Of a stretch of DNA of 64,000 bases, positions 1-8,689 are shown piece by piece. This DNA comes from an uncultured Bacilli bacterium (GTDB lineage Bacteria; Bacillota_I; Bacilli_A; RF39; UBA660): NCBI GenBank assembly GCA_934130235.1, contig CAKOXU010000001.1, forward strand, positions 1 through 64,000, written 5' to 3'. Under the pieces are notes generated by a model that was not told the DNA's origin, searched no databases, and saw nothing but the letters and a program-made list of their open reading frames with translations. The position numbers and the translations under genes were made by a program. How positions within the stretch are numbered: position 1 is the stretch's first letter; the number at the start of each line of letters is the position of its first letter.

Positions 1-60
1 TATAATATGTATAACCTTAAATAATTTTATAAACAATGCATACGGTTTTCTAAGTATCAT
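1..60 (-). CDS. 5' end of an unidentified membrane-type protein (runs off the left edge)
   Basis: An ATG at 58-60 opens a minus-strand frame that stays open to base 1 (20 codons, beginning MILRKPYALF). It lies 10 bases after the stop of the upstream surface-protein gene, and a weak purine-rich AGGGAA stands just before the ATG. The short basic, then hydrophobic start looks like an N-terminal membrane anchor. The close spacing suggests co-transcription with the surface protein. Only 20 residues are visible, so the product cannot be named. Confidence 0.45.
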   Translation of the reverse strand, partial: MILRKPYALFIKLFKVIHII

Positions 61-70
61 ATAGTTCCCT

Positions 71-2362
71 CTATTCTCTTATTGTAATATGTCCTTGTAA
101 AATTTCTCCCCTAAGAAATTTAGACTTGCATCCATTACCGTTTTCATCACAATTTTCAAGCGTTTCAAAATCATCGTATGAATGAGTTTTATTATACTCT
201 CTTATTTTTTTTATTGTAGATTCATCAAGATCAATTATATACTTTGCAGACTCTTTTTTTGAATTATAACTATCATTTCTATCAGTAATATATTTTTTAA
301 TTATACTATTATTTTTAACAGTACATACACTGCCATCACACCAATTAGCGCCTACTTCTCTTCCAGTACCGCTTTTCCCTGGAAATGGATTCGTTGTTGA
401 TATAGTTCTAAATACAATATTAACATTTTCATTTCCTTCATCACTTGGATTATCATCATCACAATTTTCATCATTAGGATCACACTCTACTACTTGCTTT
501 TTGACTTTATAATCACATGTAGCAGTTGTTTTATATGGTAAAGAAGAATCCTTATTAGTATGAGTTATATAATTATACCAAACAGAAAACTCCAATTTTC
601 CCTTATCTGTTTTATCATTTAAATAGCTTGGTATTCCGTATCCGATAAATCTTCTCATTTGTCCTGACTCATTAAATATTTTTCCATTTCCTAAAGATAA
701 ATATAAAGGCTTAAACTCATACGTAACAGGTGTAAAAAATTCCATATAATTTCCAGAAGTTGACCTAATATCTTTCCTAGTATAAGTAAATGTTTTAGTA
801 GCATCAGCTATGGCATCATACGTTTTATATTTCAAGTGCACTCCTGCTACATAATTTGTAGTAAAACTATTAGAATTTTTATATCTATCCATCACATAAC
901 AATAACTTAGTATACCTCTTCCCAATCCACCAAGCACTACTTTATCTGTTTTATTAACATAAAGCATTTGGCCAGAAAAAGAAGTAAAGCTTGTTTTTCC
1001 TATATGATTTGTAAGAGAAAAATTAGAAATACAGTATCCAGCTTCTACTCCGCCAACCTTTACTACATCATTATAACAAGAAAGATCTGTCTTATAATTA
1101 GATTTGTCTGGCGATGCATCACTTGTTAAGCAATTTGTAACTATTGCAGTACTACAATTTTTGTGTGAGCAAGCAGTCGTAGCATCTTTAATATTCAAAT
1201 TCAATAAATTATTATAACCTTTACTTTTATATTTCTGATATAACTTAACCCTCTCAGTCATGCTTGACAAATTACTTAAATTATCAAAATCATCTTCACA
1301 TGGAGTTTTATTTGTTATTGTAAAACCAATATGATTTGAATTCATCACCACACTTGTATTGACAACCTTGTAGATGCCAGTATCTACTTCTCTAATCTCA
1401 AAAGTTTCTCCTGCTGCCAAATCTATTTCATCAGTATATCCATTACTTTTAGTTTTCAAAGTATCAATTAATTTACCCGCAGAATTATATATATTAAAAC
1501 TTATATTCGCTAAAGGTTTCCCACCTCTATTTTGTTTATAAATACTGAATTTATATGTTCCAACAATAGAAGAATATTTATATACTCCTATAGATCCTCC
1601 ACCTGTACTACTTGTTATAGCATTTTTTCTACAAGTATAATCTGTTTCACCACAGTTAGTAGCATATATTGTTTTATTGTTTATTGTAACATTTGTATTT
1701 ACACGAATTGTATTATACATAACAGATTGTGAAACCGCACTCTTATAACTAGCTCCATAAAAAGTAGCTGCATAACAATTATGAAATCCTTTATAAGAAC
1801 CGCCACTACATGTTAAGCTTGTATTTGCTATAAACGAATTTACTAATTCATAAGCAGTACCATAATGATTTTCAAGTTTCATCATTGGTTCTACTATTAT
1901 ATAATCTTCACTTTTTAATGAGTTAAAGCCTAATTCTTTTAATATTGCTTTTAAATTTTTAAAATCATTTTTTTTAAGGATATCATCAAAATTAAAACCT
2001 TGTTCCCAATTAAGATTTAAATTTTTAAGTGTATTTGATAAATAACACTTACCTGAGCATCCTTTTTCCCAAGAACCACTATTATCTTGTAAATATTTAG
2101 GTCTAAAATCTTGGAAATAAAATAAATTATTATTTAATTGATTTGTTACTACATAAGATACAGTTGATTTACTACTACTATAATAAACTGATACTTTTAA
2201 ACCAACATAATCAGGAGATAAAGTACCTGTACCTGAACCTCCGCCTATAGAGGTAGAACCTTTGTTAAACCCCGTAAGTGAATCAGCACGCACCTCTTTC
2301 ACATTAATAGTAAACATTGCTAAAGCAAGTAATAATACCATACATAGTCTTTTTTTCTTCAT
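71..2362 (-). CDS. Secreted Cys-rich surface protein with a Cna-B/SpaA-like domain
   Basis: About 763 residues. A frame starting at GTG 2371 would place that codon inside the Shine-Dalgarno; ATG 2362, preceded by AGGTGA with 5 bases between, is the better start and gives a typical signal peptide (basic KKKR, hydrophobic core, ADS cleavage region). Around residues 270-355 is a Cna-B/prealbumin-like beta domain (starts GTYKFSIYKQ, ends FTITNKT), a stalk unit of Gram-positive surface proteins. Many Cys residues are spread through the chain, suggesting disulfides. There is no LPXTG motif, hydrophobic tail or charged tail at the C-terminus (ends HITIRE), so anchoring is not explained; the adjoining partial gene may help. 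The rest is unrecognised. Confidence 0.7.
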   Translation of the reverse strand: MKKKRLCMVLLLALAMFTINVKEVRADSLTGFNKGSTSIGGGSGTGTLSPDYVGLKVSVYYSSSKSTVSYVVTNQLNNNLFYFQDFRPKYLQDNSGSWEKGCSGKCYLSNTLKNLNLNWEQGFNFDDILKKNDFKNLKAILKELGFNSLKSEDYIIVEPMMKLENHYGTAYELVNSFIANTSLTCSGGSYKGFHNCYAATFYGASYKSAVSQSVMYNTIRVNTNVTINNKTIYATNCGETDYTCRKNAITSSTGGGSIGVYKYSSIVGTYKFSIYKQNRGGKPLANISFNIYNSAGKLIDTLKTKSNGYTDEIDLAAGETFEIREVDTGIYKVVNTSVVMNSNHIGFTITNKTPCEDDFDNLSNLSSMTERVKLYQKYKSKGYNNLLNLNIKDATTACSHKNCSTAIVTNCLTSDASPDKSNYKTDLSCYNDVVKVGGVEAGYCISNFSLTNHIGKTSFTSFSGQMLYVNKTDKVVLGGLGRGILSYCYVMDRYKNSNSFTTNYVAGVHLKYKTYDAIADATKTFTYTRKDIRSTSGNYMEFFTPVTYEFKPLYLSLGNGKIFNESGQMRRFIGYGIPSYLNDKTDKGKLEFSVWYNYITHTNKDSSLPYKTTATCDYKVKKQVVECDPNDENCDDDNPSDEGNENVNIVFRTISTTNPFPGKSGTGREVGANWCDGSVCTVKNNSIIKKYITDRNDSYNSKKESAKYIIDLDESTIKKIREYNKTHSYDDFETLENCDENGNGCKSKFLRGEILQGHITIRE

Positions 2363-2461
2363 AAGTTTCACCTAATTTCATACCTATATCAATAATATCA
2401 TATAAATGGCAAAATTTAAATACTAATTTTTTATAATAATGCACTCTTTACACTATCAATC

Positions 2462-2490
2462 TTGTAAAATATTTAAAAATACTTTATAAT
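2462..2490 (+). promoter_or_regulatory. Sigma-A-type promoter of scpAB
   Basis: TTGTAA at 2462-2467 and TATAAT at 2485-2490 are separated by 17 bases. The predicted transcription start near 2497 coincides with the GGAG ribosome binding site, leaving only about 13 nt of leader before the ATG at 2510. Confidence 0.5.
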
Positions 2491-2509
2491 ATTTGTGGAG
2501 TTGAATGTT

Positions 2510-3235
2510 ATGGAGTACAAAGTAGAAATACCAGAATTTGAAGGACCACTTGATTTATTGCTTCATTTAATAAAACAAGATAATATAGATATTCAAGATA
2601 TAAGTATTGATAAAATTACAAAACAGTACTTAGAATATATCGAAATGATGGAAAACATGAATTTGAACATTGCTAGTGAATACTTAGTTATGGCAGCCGA
2701 ACTTATAGAAATGAAATCATCAAGTTTACTTCCTAACGAAGAAAGTGAAGAAAGTGATTACGAAGAAGATCCAAAAGAACAATTAATAAAAAGATTAATA
2801 GAGTATGAACAATATAAAAACATGACAACTACTTTTAAGGAATTAGAAAATTATAGACACGAAGTATATACAAGAACTCCAGATTCATTAAATGAATATC
2901 AATGCGATAATAAGGATATTGACTATGGTGTTGATTTAAATGATTTATTAAACGCATTAAAAAACTTTTTAAATGAAAAAGAAATTAGTAAACCATTGAA
3001 TACTAAGGTTACTAATAAAGAATATAGTATTGGTAAAAGAAGTGTAGAAATTAGAGATATTTTAAGAAAAAAGAAAAAAATTAATTTTGTTGATTTATTT
3101 AATAACAATACTATTACTAAGGAATTTATAATAGTAACATTTTTAGCAATACTTTCTATGTCTAAAAAACAAGAAATAAAGATTACACAAGAAGATAATT
3201 TTAATAATATAATTATCAGTCAAAAAGGAGAATAA
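2510..3235 (+). CDS. scpA: Segregation and condensation protein A
   Basis: 241 residues, the usual size of ScpA, the kleisin that bridges SMC heads in the bacterial condensin. The N-terminal signature EFEGPLDLLLHLIK is diagnostic and is followed by the acidic mid-region and a C-terminal winged-helix segment. An in-frame GTG at 2495 is rejected because GGAG at 2497-2500 is properly spaced for ATG 2510. scpB follows after one base, so the two are co-translated, as in most Bacillota. ScpA and ScpB with SMC act on the nucleoid in chromosome compaction and origin segregation. Confidence 0.95.
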   Translation: MEYKVEIPEFEGPLDLLLHLIKQDNIDIQDISIDKITKQYLEYIEMMENMNLNIASEYLVMAAELIEMKSSSLLPNEESEESDYEEDPKEQLIKRLIEYEQYKNMTTTFKELENYRHEVYTRTPDSLNEYQCDNKDIDYGVDLNDLLNALKNFLNEKEISKPLNTKVTNKEYSIGKRSVEIRDILRKKKKINFVDLFNNNTITKEFIIVTFLAILSMSKKQEIKITQEDNFNNIIISQKGE

Positions 3236-3236
3236 T

Positions 3237-3791
3237 ATGAAAGCACTTATAGAAGGTCTTTTATTTGTAAGTGGCGAAGATGGTCTTACATTAAATGAAC
3301 TATCAAATATACTTAATAAAGATAAAGAGCAAGTAAAAGAAGTAATTAAGGAATTATATAATGATTATGAAGATGAAAACAGGGGTATAAAACTAGAGTA
3401 TTTAGGAAATCACTTTAAACTAACTACAAAAAAAGAACATAAAGAATACTATAAAAAACTTGTTGAGGAAGAAGAAAATTCAACATTAAGCCAAGCAGCT
3501 CTTGAAGTTCTTGCAATTATCGCATATAACGAACCAATTACACGTATAGATGTTGATAATATTAGAGGTGTTAACTCTAGTTATGCCATTAGAAAGCTAA
3601 TGCTTAAAGGACTTGTTGAAGATGTAGGAAGAAGTGAAGCTGCAGGTAGACCAAAACTTTATGGTGTTACCACTAAATTTTTAGACTACTTTGGATTAGG
3701 TACAATAGAAGAATTACCTAAAATTGAAATTAAAGAAAATGAAATAGACACAGAGACAAATTTATTTGAATCAAAATATAAAGAAAATTAA
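3237..3791 (+). CDS. scpB: Segregation and condensation protein B
   Basis: 184 residues with the tandem winged-helix layout of ScpB: first unit about residues 1-75, second about 80-160, including AALEVLAIIAYNEPITR and the conserved GRSEAAGRPKLYGVT. ScpB dimers bind ScpA and modulate SMC ATPase activity. Its Shine-Dalgarno AAAGGAG overlaps the end of scpA. The family ends shortly after the YGVT-type strand; here a short acidic tail follows. tRNA-Leu comes next with its own promoter. Confidence 0.95.
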   Translation: MKALIEGLLFVSGEDGLTLNELSNILNKDKEQVKEVIKELYNDYEDENRGIKLEYLGNHFKLTTKKEHKEYYKKLVEEEENSTLSQAALEVLAIIAYNEPITRIDVDNIRGVNSSYAIRKLMLKGLVEDVGRSEAAGRPKLYGVTTKFLDYFGLGTIEELPKIEIKENEIDTETNLFESKYKEN

Positions 3792-3795
3792 ATTA

Positions 3796-3824
3796 TTTAC
3801 ACATGAAAAAATATATGTTATAAT
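3796..3824 (+). promoter_or_regulatory. Promoter of the tRNA-Leu gene
   Basis: TTTACA (3796-3801), a 17-base spacer and TATAAT (3819-3824) with an upstream TG (extended -10). The mature tRNA begins 10 bases after the -10, so transcription must start only about 3 nt before it. Confidence 0.7.
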
Positions 3825-3833
3825 TTAATTACT

Positions 3834-3920
3834 GCTCGCATGATGAAATTGGTAGACGTGCTAGACTCAAAATCTAGTGGTAGCAATACCGTATCGGTTC
3901 GAGTCCGATTGCGAGCACCA
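3834..3920 (+). tRNA. tRNA-Leu (anticodon CAA)
   Basis: The 87-nt class II tRNA folds fully. The acceptor arm GCTCGCA pairs with TGCGAGC, followed by discriminator A and an encoded CCA. The anticodon stem CTAGA/TCTAG encloses loop CTCAAAA, giving anticodon CAA (reads UUG). A long variable arm and a GGTTCGAGTCC T-arm complete it. Confidence 0.97.
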
Positions 3921-3931
3921 TAAGAATTTGA

Positions 3932-3953
3932 AATGACTTTAAGTCATTTTTTT
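3932..3953 (+). terminator. Terminator after tRNA-Leu
   Basis: AATGACT and AGTCATT form a 7-bp stem with a three-base loop, followed by seven T residues. Confidence 0.8.
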
Positions 3954-4002
3954 GTTATATTATTATAATTACCACAAATAATATACTTGAAAGGAGATTT
4001 TT

Positions 4003-4230
4003 ATGAATAATTATGATAGAGTGCCTAATATTATAACAGGTAAAGATTTAGATTATTTAAGTGATATGTTTGAATGGAACTATACAGCATACAAAAAGTA
4101 TAAAAACAATTTAAACAACATACAAGATGAGCAAATAAAAAATATGTTTGAAGATTGTGTCGATACTTTTTATAACAATTTAAACATTATTTTAAGTATA
4201 TTAAAAGAAGGAGGCAATCATGAGCAATAA
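4003..4230 (+). CDS. Small helical protein paired with a CotF-like coat protein
   Basis: 75 residues, predicted mostly helical and rich in Tyr, Asn and Lys. It has a strong AAAGGAG site and overlaps the next gene by 11 bases, so the pair is co-translated. The pattern of a short helical segment with aromatic and acidic residues (DLDYLSDMFEWNYTAYKKY, then EDCVDTFYNNL) resembles one half of the ferritin-like CotF coat-protein fold. A partner of the following coat protein is the natural reading, but the assignment rests on context. Confidence 0.55.
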   Translation: MNNYDRVPNIITGKDLDYLSDMFEWNYTAYKKYKNNLNNIQDEQIKNMFEDCVDTFYNNLNIILSILKEGGNHEQ

Positions 4231-4531
4231 TATATCTAATCAAAAAAAAGAAGTTCCAAAAGGATTGACTTTAAATGATATGGATTATATAACAGAGTTA
4301 TTAACGACTTTAAAGGATATACAAAAAAATTATTGTATAGCAATGACAGAGGCAAGTAACGAGATTCTCTACAATGAATTTTACAACATGTTTTGTGGCC
4401 TATCCGACTTACAAAGGGAAGCATATGAGCTTATGTTCCAATATGGTTGGTATATATTAGAAAAGGCAGAAACAAATAAAATAAATACTAAATACTCTAA
4501 TTTAAATCAAAAAATGTGTGAATTAGAATAA
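4220..4531 (+). CDS. CotF-like spore coat protein
   Basis: 103 residues matching the CotF family layout: a first helix (DMDYITELLTTLKDIQKNY), a second helix with the family-like ASNEILYNEFYNM, then LQREAYELMFQYGWYILEKA, which corresponds to the NLMFxxGWYKLE motif of Bacillus CotF. CotF proteins are ferritin-like four-helix proteins assembled in the spore coat. GAAGGAGG precedes the ATG inside the upstream gene. The presence of cotJ, spoIIID and spoVT elsewhere in the window supports a coat role. Confidence 0.75.
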   Translation: MSNNISNQKKEVPKGLTLNDMDYITELLTTLKDIQKNYCIAMTEASNEILYNEFYNMFCGLSDLQREAYELMFQYGWYILEKAETNKINTKYSNLNQKMCELE

Positions 4532-4535
4532 ACTC

Positions 4536-4564
4536 TTTACAAAAGAATTATTTTTTGATATTAT
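4536..4564 (+). promoter_or_regulatory. Promoter of the MgtC/SapB-family gene
   Basis: TTTACA (4536-4541), 17 bases, TATTAT (4559-4564). The predicted start at about 4571 falls on the Shine-Dalgarno AGGTGA (4572-4577); leader about 12 nt. Confidence 0.6.
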
Positions 4565-4582
4565 GTCATACAGGTGATTTTT

Positions 4583-5290
4583 ATGAGTTTAACGACTTTT
4601 ACAATAAGAATATTATTTTGTTTTATACTAAGTATTTTAGTTGGATTAGAACGCCAATATAGACATAGAATGGTCGGTTTGAGGACCAATGTCTTGGTAA
4701 GTTTAGGGGCTTTTTTATTTGTATCTATGTCATTTAATGGTAATGATGACTCTACAAGAATTGCAGCACAAGTAGTTTCAGGAATTGGTTTCTTAGGTGC
4801 TGGAGTTATTTTAAGGGACGGAAACAAGATTAAAGGACTAAATACAGCAGCTACTTTATGGTGTGTCTCAGCAATTGGCGTTTTATGTGCATCTGGTATG
4901 ATTGCTGAGGCATGCATTGGTACATTATTAGTGTTAGCATCCAATATAATCCTAAGATTTATTTCAATAGGAATAATGGAAAATATAGCAAAAAATTCAA
5001 AACTAGAATACACAATAAACATAGCATGCGACAAAAAAAGTGAAGTTAAAGTAAGAAATTTGTTAGCTACTGCTATTGAACTTAATCATCTAACTCTAGA
5101 AAGTTTAGAAAAAAGTGAAATAACAGAACATGAAGTCAAATTTAACTGTATAATAATAACATCTAGAAAAGAAGTAATTGAAAAATTACTTAAAAATATT
5201 AGTAAAACAACAGGAATTAATAATATCAAGCTTTCACACGAACCATATCTTAATTCAGATAATGAAGATAGTGATTATGAAAAAAAATAA
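4583..5290 (+). CDS. MgtC/SapB family membrane protein
   Basis: 235 residues. The N-terminal half has four or five membrane segments with family motifs: GLERQYRHRMVGLRTN near residues 20-35, the small-residue run GIGFLGAGVILRDG, and the loop with GLNTAATLW. The C-terminal 80 residues form a soluble ACT-like domain. MgtC proteins are linked to growth in low Mg2+ and to modulation of P-type ATPases and F-ATPase; the substrate is unsettled. An in-frame GTG at 4574 lies inside the ribosome binding site, so ATG 4583 is chosen. Confidence 0.88.
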   Translation: MSLTTFTIRILFCFILSILVGLERQYRHRMVGLRTNVLVSLGAFLFVSMSFNGNDDSTRIAAQVVSGIGFLGAGVILRDGNKIKGLNTAATLWCVSAIGVLCASGMIAEACIGTLLVLASNIILRFISIGIMENIAKNSKLEYTINIACDKKSEVKVRNLLATAIELNHLTLESLEKSEITEHEVKFNCIIITSRKEVIEKLLKNISKTTGINNIKLSHEPYLNSDNEDSDYEKK

Positions 5291-5313
5291 AAATCTGCTT
5301 ATGTAGATTTTTA
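5289..5313. terminator. Two-way terminator between mgtC and the convergent gene
   Basis: AAAAATCT (5289-5296) and AGATTTTT (5305-5312) form a stem with an 8-base loop. The T tract on one strand is the A tract on the other, so it can serve both genes. Both stop codons sit on its edges. Confidence 0.75.
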
Positions 5314-5937
5314 TTTTATTTTACTTTTGCTTGTAAGTTTTAATAAATTATATAACTTTTTATAATCATCACATTCATCATTATGTATTATTTCATATAA
5401 CTTATCTTTTACTAAATTATTATCATTACTTTCCTTTCCAATACATTCAAAATATATATATTTAAGCTTATCAAAATTAGTGTTTTTTAATTCTCTTTTA
5501 ATAAATTTAAGTTCATTATATTCTTTTCTCGTCTTCATTATTGGAAATTCCTTATTAATTATTTTATAATTAAATATCATACTTTCTAGCTTATATGCAG
5601 TATCTAAAATATCCATTTCTTCTTCAAGACACATATATGATTTTTTAATACTATTACCTTTTTCATCAAACATAATTGCTATTAAATTATCAGTATCAGT
5701 AAATACACACGAAGTATACTTTTTACCACTAAAATAAATATCAGTTTTATTATATATCAATTTTAATAAATGTTCATCAATTACTATTTTATTTGATATA
5801 ATTTCTTTAATATTCTTTTCACTAGTCCTAAATATAGGAATTCTTTTAATTCTTATAATATTATCCTTTTTATTCCAATCATAAAAATCATATAAAGTAT
5901 TATTAAAATTAAGATAAACATCATATATATAATTCAT
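5311..5937 (-). CDS. Uncharacterised protein, possibly DUF3603 family
   Basis: 208 residues, no membrane segment. The start MNYIYDVYLNFNNTLYDFY and the later IPIF and TDTDNLIAIMFDEKGN segments resemble the DUF3603 proteins of Bacilli, which begin with a similar YLYDVWVN stretch; this comparison is from memory. Function is unknown. Its start overlaps the end of the small membrane protein gene upstream by 17 bases, with GGAGGA 3 bases before the ATG, indicating translational coupling. Confidence 0.6.
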   Translation of the reverse strand: MNYIYDVYLNFNNTLYDFYDWNKKDNIIRIKRIPIFRTSEKNIKEIISNKIVIDEHLLKLIYNKTDIYFSGKKYTSCVFTDTDNLIAIMFDEKGNSIKKSYMCLEEEMDILDTAYKLESMIFNYKIINKEFPIMKTRKEYNELKFIKRELKNTNFDKLKYIYFECIGKESNDNNLVKDKLYEIIHNDECDDYKKLYNLLKLTSKSKIK

Positions 5938-6136
5938 GGTCTCCTCCTTTATTTATTGATATCCACATAAGAATAATTCCTAATAAAGCATCTAAACATT
6001 CAATTCTACTAAATATAAATTGAACATATTCTAAAAAATTATACCCAAATGTTAATAAATTTAAATAACTAATAATAAAAACGAAACCTATAGTAGTAAG
6101 ACCAAAACCAAATAAGAATAAAACAAGTCTAAACAA
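5921..6136 (-). CDS. Small two-span membrane protein of unknown function
   Basis: 71 residues with two hydrophobic segments (about 3-27 and 48-62). The frame opens at a TTG codon (6134-6136) with AGGTGA four bases upstream; no ATG fits better. It ends in TGA inside the start of the next gene, evidence that TGA is a stop codon here. It is divergent from uppP across an 85-base intergenic region. Confidence 0.6.
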   Translation of the reverse strand: MFRLVLFLFGFGLTTIGFVFIISYLNLLTFGYNFLEYVQFIFSRIECLDALLGIILMWISINKGGDHELYI

Positions 6137-6221
6137 TATATCACCTACTTAAATTTTATTAAATTATATATTTTTTATTTATTATTTTAAAAATTTATTA
6201 TATAATTAAATAGGTGATAAT

Positions 6222-7022
6222 ATGGAATTATTAAAATATTTGTTTTTAGGTTTTATACAGGGGATGACAGAAACTATACCAGTTTCTTCTAGTGGACATT
6301 TAATGATATTTAAAAAAATAATTGGCGTTGATGTTGACTTCGATTCAATCGCAATTTTGACTAATTTTGGATCTTTAATTGCTATTATACTTTTATTTAG
6401 AAAAGATATTGTAAGATTAATAAAAAGCTTCTTTAAATATCTAAAAACTAAAGATAAAAAATATAAAAATGATTATAAGTATTGTTGGATGATAGTATTA
6501 GGATGTATTCCAGCTGGATTAATGGGATTACTAGTTAGGAAATTAGAACTATTTGCAAAAATAGAAAACAATATTAAAATAGTTGGAATATCGCTAATTA
6601 TAACATCTATACTTCTATTTGCAATCAGAAACTTTAAAGGTAAAAAAGATGATAATGCAATTGGAATAAAAGAAGCATTAACAGTTGGATGCTTTCAAAT
6701 ATTAGGACTTTTTCCAGGTATAAGTAGAAGCGGTTCAACAATAGTCGGTGGTATGTCTGCTGGATTAAAAAGAGACACAGCATTTAAATATTCATTTATG
6801 TTATACATACCTATAAGTTTAGCCGCAACCGCTTTAGAACTTATGGATTTAACACTTACAAGTTCATTAATTATTTATTATTTAGTAGCAATAATCACTT
6901 CACTTATAGTAACTTATCTTGTTACAGTATGGTTTAGAAAAATTGTAAACAATGGAAAACTAATTTACTTTTCAATTTATTGTTTTACAGTTGGAATGCT
7001 AGTTTTACTGTTTTTAAAGTAA
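6222..7022 (+). CDS. uppP: Undecaprenyl-diphosphatase (BacA/UppP)
   Basis: 266 residues, eight predicted membrane spans. UppP removes a phosphate from undecaprenyl pyrophosphate so the lipid carrier can be reused for peptidoglycan; it also confers bacitracin tolerance. Both family signatures are present: the first as GMTETIPVSSSGHL (residues ~14-27, with the Glu and Ser/His residues) and the second as FPGISRSGSTI (~164-174, with the catalytic-region Arg). TATAAT at 6201-6206 and AGGTGA at 6212-6217 precede the ATG, giving a leader of about 10 nt. Confidence 0.95.
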   Translation: MELLKYLFLGFIQGMTETIPVSSSGHLMIFKKIIGVDVDFDSIAILTNFGSLIAIILLFRKDIVRLIKSFFKYLKTKDKKYKNDYKYCWMIVLGCIPAGLMGLLVRKLELFAKIENNIKIVGISLIITSILLFAIRNFKGKKDDNAIGIKEALTVGCFQILGLFPGISRSGSTIVGGMSAGLKRDTAFKYSFMLYIPISLAATALELMDLTLTSSLIIYYLVAIITSLIVTYLVTVWFRKIVNNGKLIYFSIYCFTVGMLVLLFLK

Positions 7023-7046
7023 TAATATCTTAAAATCAAATATAAA

Positions 7047-7072
7047 AATGCTTTACAATATAAGCATTTTTT
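7047..7072 (+). terminator. Terminator of uppP
   Basis: AATGCTT (7047-7053) pairs with AAGCATT (7062-7068) around an 8-base loop and runs into a T tract. The -35 box of the next promoter (7052-7057) lies inside this hairpin. Confidence 0.75.
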
Positions 7073-7080
7073 ATTATAAT
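7052..7080 (+). promoter_or_regulatory. Promoter of the rRNA methyltransferase gene, nested in the uppP terminator
   Basis: TTTACA (7052-7057), 17 bases, TATAAT (7075-7080). The predicted start at about 7087 is the first base of the GGTGAT ribosome binding site, leaving about 9-10 nt of leader. Confidence 0.65.
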
Positions 7081-7095
7081 TTATTTGGTGATTTG

Positions 7096-8289
7096 ATGAT
7101 TGAAATAACACAATTAGATCATAATGGCTATGGAATTGGAAAATTAAATAATAAAATAGTATTTGTGAGAAATGCTTTACCAGGTGAAATTGTCGATATT
7201 AAAATAATTGATGAGAAAAAGAAATATCTAAAAGCCGATGTAAAAACATATATAAAAAAATCAAATGATAGAATAGATGTAATTTGTCCTTACTATAATT
7301 CCTGTGGCGGATGCGATCTACTTCATATGTCATACAATGATCAATTAAAATTTAAGCAAAATAAAATAAATAACATAATAAATAAATATTTAAAAACTAA
7401 AATAAATATTAATAATATAGTTAAGTCAGACAAACAATTTAATTATAGAAATAAAACTGTTTTTCAAGTGAAAAATGGTATAGGCTTTTTTGACAATAAA
7501 TCTCATGATCTAATAAAAACGGATTCATGTTTATTAAGTGATAAGTTAATCAATAAATCAATTAAGTATTTAAATAAATTAGATCTAAATAAAATTGATA
7601 AAATAACCCTTAGAGCAAATAACAACAAATTAATGATCATTATAGATACTAAACATGATATAGATATTACGCCAATAAAAGAAATATCTAACTCCATTTA
7701 CATACATAATAAATCATATAACTTAGTTTATAAAGAACCATTTAACTACCAAAAATTAAATGAATATAATTTTTTAATAGCGCCCGACTCATTTTTTCAA
7801 ATTAATAATAATGTTTGTATAAAAATGTACGACAAAATTAAAAGTTATATAAAAGAAAATACCAATGTTTTAGATTTATTCTGTGGATGTGGAACAATTG
7901 GCATTTATACCAACATAAATAATCATACAATAGGCATAGAAAAAGTAGAAAGTGCAATTGAAAGTGCGAACATAAATAAACATAACAACAATGTAAAAAA
8001 TATAGAGTTTATTTGTGGTAGTGTTGATGACTATATAAGCAATATCAATAATATTGATACTATAATAATCGACCCACCAAGAGCTGGTATAACTAGCAAG
8101 ACAATTGAAAACATACTTAGAATTAGACCAAAAGAAATTATATATGTTTCATGTGATCCAATGACACTTGTTAGAGATTTAAATCACTTATTAGATGCAT
8201 ATAATGTAGTAGAGTTAACACCTTTTGATATGTTTCCAAATACTAAGCACATTGAATGTGTATGCTTACTTAAAATAAAGGAGAAATAA
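7096..8289 (+). CDS. rlmCD: 23S rRNA (uracil-5-)-methyltransferase, RumA/RlmCD type
   Basis: 397 residues. An N-terminal TRAM/OB domain (ITQLDHNGYGIGKLNN) is followed by the [4Fe-4S] cysteines CPYYNSCGGCDLLHM (~67-81) and a C-terminal SAM-dependent domain with VLDLFCGCGTIGIY, the DPPRAG motif and the nucleophile region YVSCDP. The family forms m5U in 23S rRNA (U747 and U1939 in Bacillus). A frame from upstream ATG 7048 would run through the terminator hairpin; ATG 7096, right after GGTGATTTG, is the start. The next gene follows after one base. Confidence 0.93.
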   Translation: MIEITQLDHNGYGIGKLNNKIVFVRNALPGEIVDIKIIDEKKKYLKADVKTYIKKSNDRIDVICPYYNSCGGCDLLHMSYNDQLKFKQNKINNIINKYLKTKININNIVKSDKQFNYRNKTVFQVKNGIGFFDNKSHDLIKTDSCLLSDKLINKSIKYLNKLDLNKIDKITLRANNNKLMIIIDTKHDIDITPIKEISNSIYIHNKSYNLVYKEPFNYQKLNEYNFLIAPDSFFQINNNVCIKMYDKIKSYIKENTNVLDLFCGCGTIGIYTNINNHTIGIEKVESAIESANINKHNNNVKNIEFICGSVDDYISNINNIDTIIIDPPRAGITSKTIENILRIRPKEIIYVSCDPMTLVRDLNHLLDAYNVVELTPFDMFPNTKHIECVCLLKIKEK

Positions 8290-8290
8290 T

Positions 8291-8689
8291 ATGATTGAAT
8301 ATGATTTACCAATTGAATTAAATAGATTTTTTGATTGGTTAAACAAGTATACAAGCACTGTACCCTACATTACAAATTCACCAATTTGGTTTGAAACAAA
8401 CAATGATGTAAATGAAGAAATTAAAAATAGAATTAGCACCATTAAGGATTTGTATGAGTGTGTAAATGTATATGCGACAGATAATCATATTAAACAATAT
8501 CAAACAAATAATGGAAAATATTATTATTTAAAAATAAAGGAAGCTTATTATATAATTGGTCAAGGATATAGTTATACAAAAAGTATCATGATTTTTTTAA
8601 AAAGAATTGATTGTGCAAATAATTATATTGATTATAAAGAAATATTTAAAGGGGGGCTTGAAAATGAAAAAATCTATGTTAAAAAATAA
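8291..8689 (+). CDS. Hypothetical soluble protein
   Basis: 132 residues, no signal peptide or membrane segment, rich in Tyr, Ile and Asn. I do not recognise the family. It starts one base after the methyltransferase stop, with AAGGAG upstream, and its last 26 bases overlap the start of the chagasin-like gene. The three genes therefore look like one operon, although a functional link is not evident. Confidence 0.65.
   Translation: MIEYDLPIELNRFFDWLNKYTSTVPYITNSPIWFETNNDVNEEIKNRISTIKDLYECVNVYATDNHIKQYQTNNGKYYYLKIKEAYYIIGQGYSYTKSIMIFLKRIDCANNYIDYKEIFKGGLENEKIYVKK

Noticed and set aside
4561..5034. Long minus-strand frame opposite mgtC
   Set aside because: Antisense shadow of a well-recognised MgtC protein; no start signals and atypical composition.
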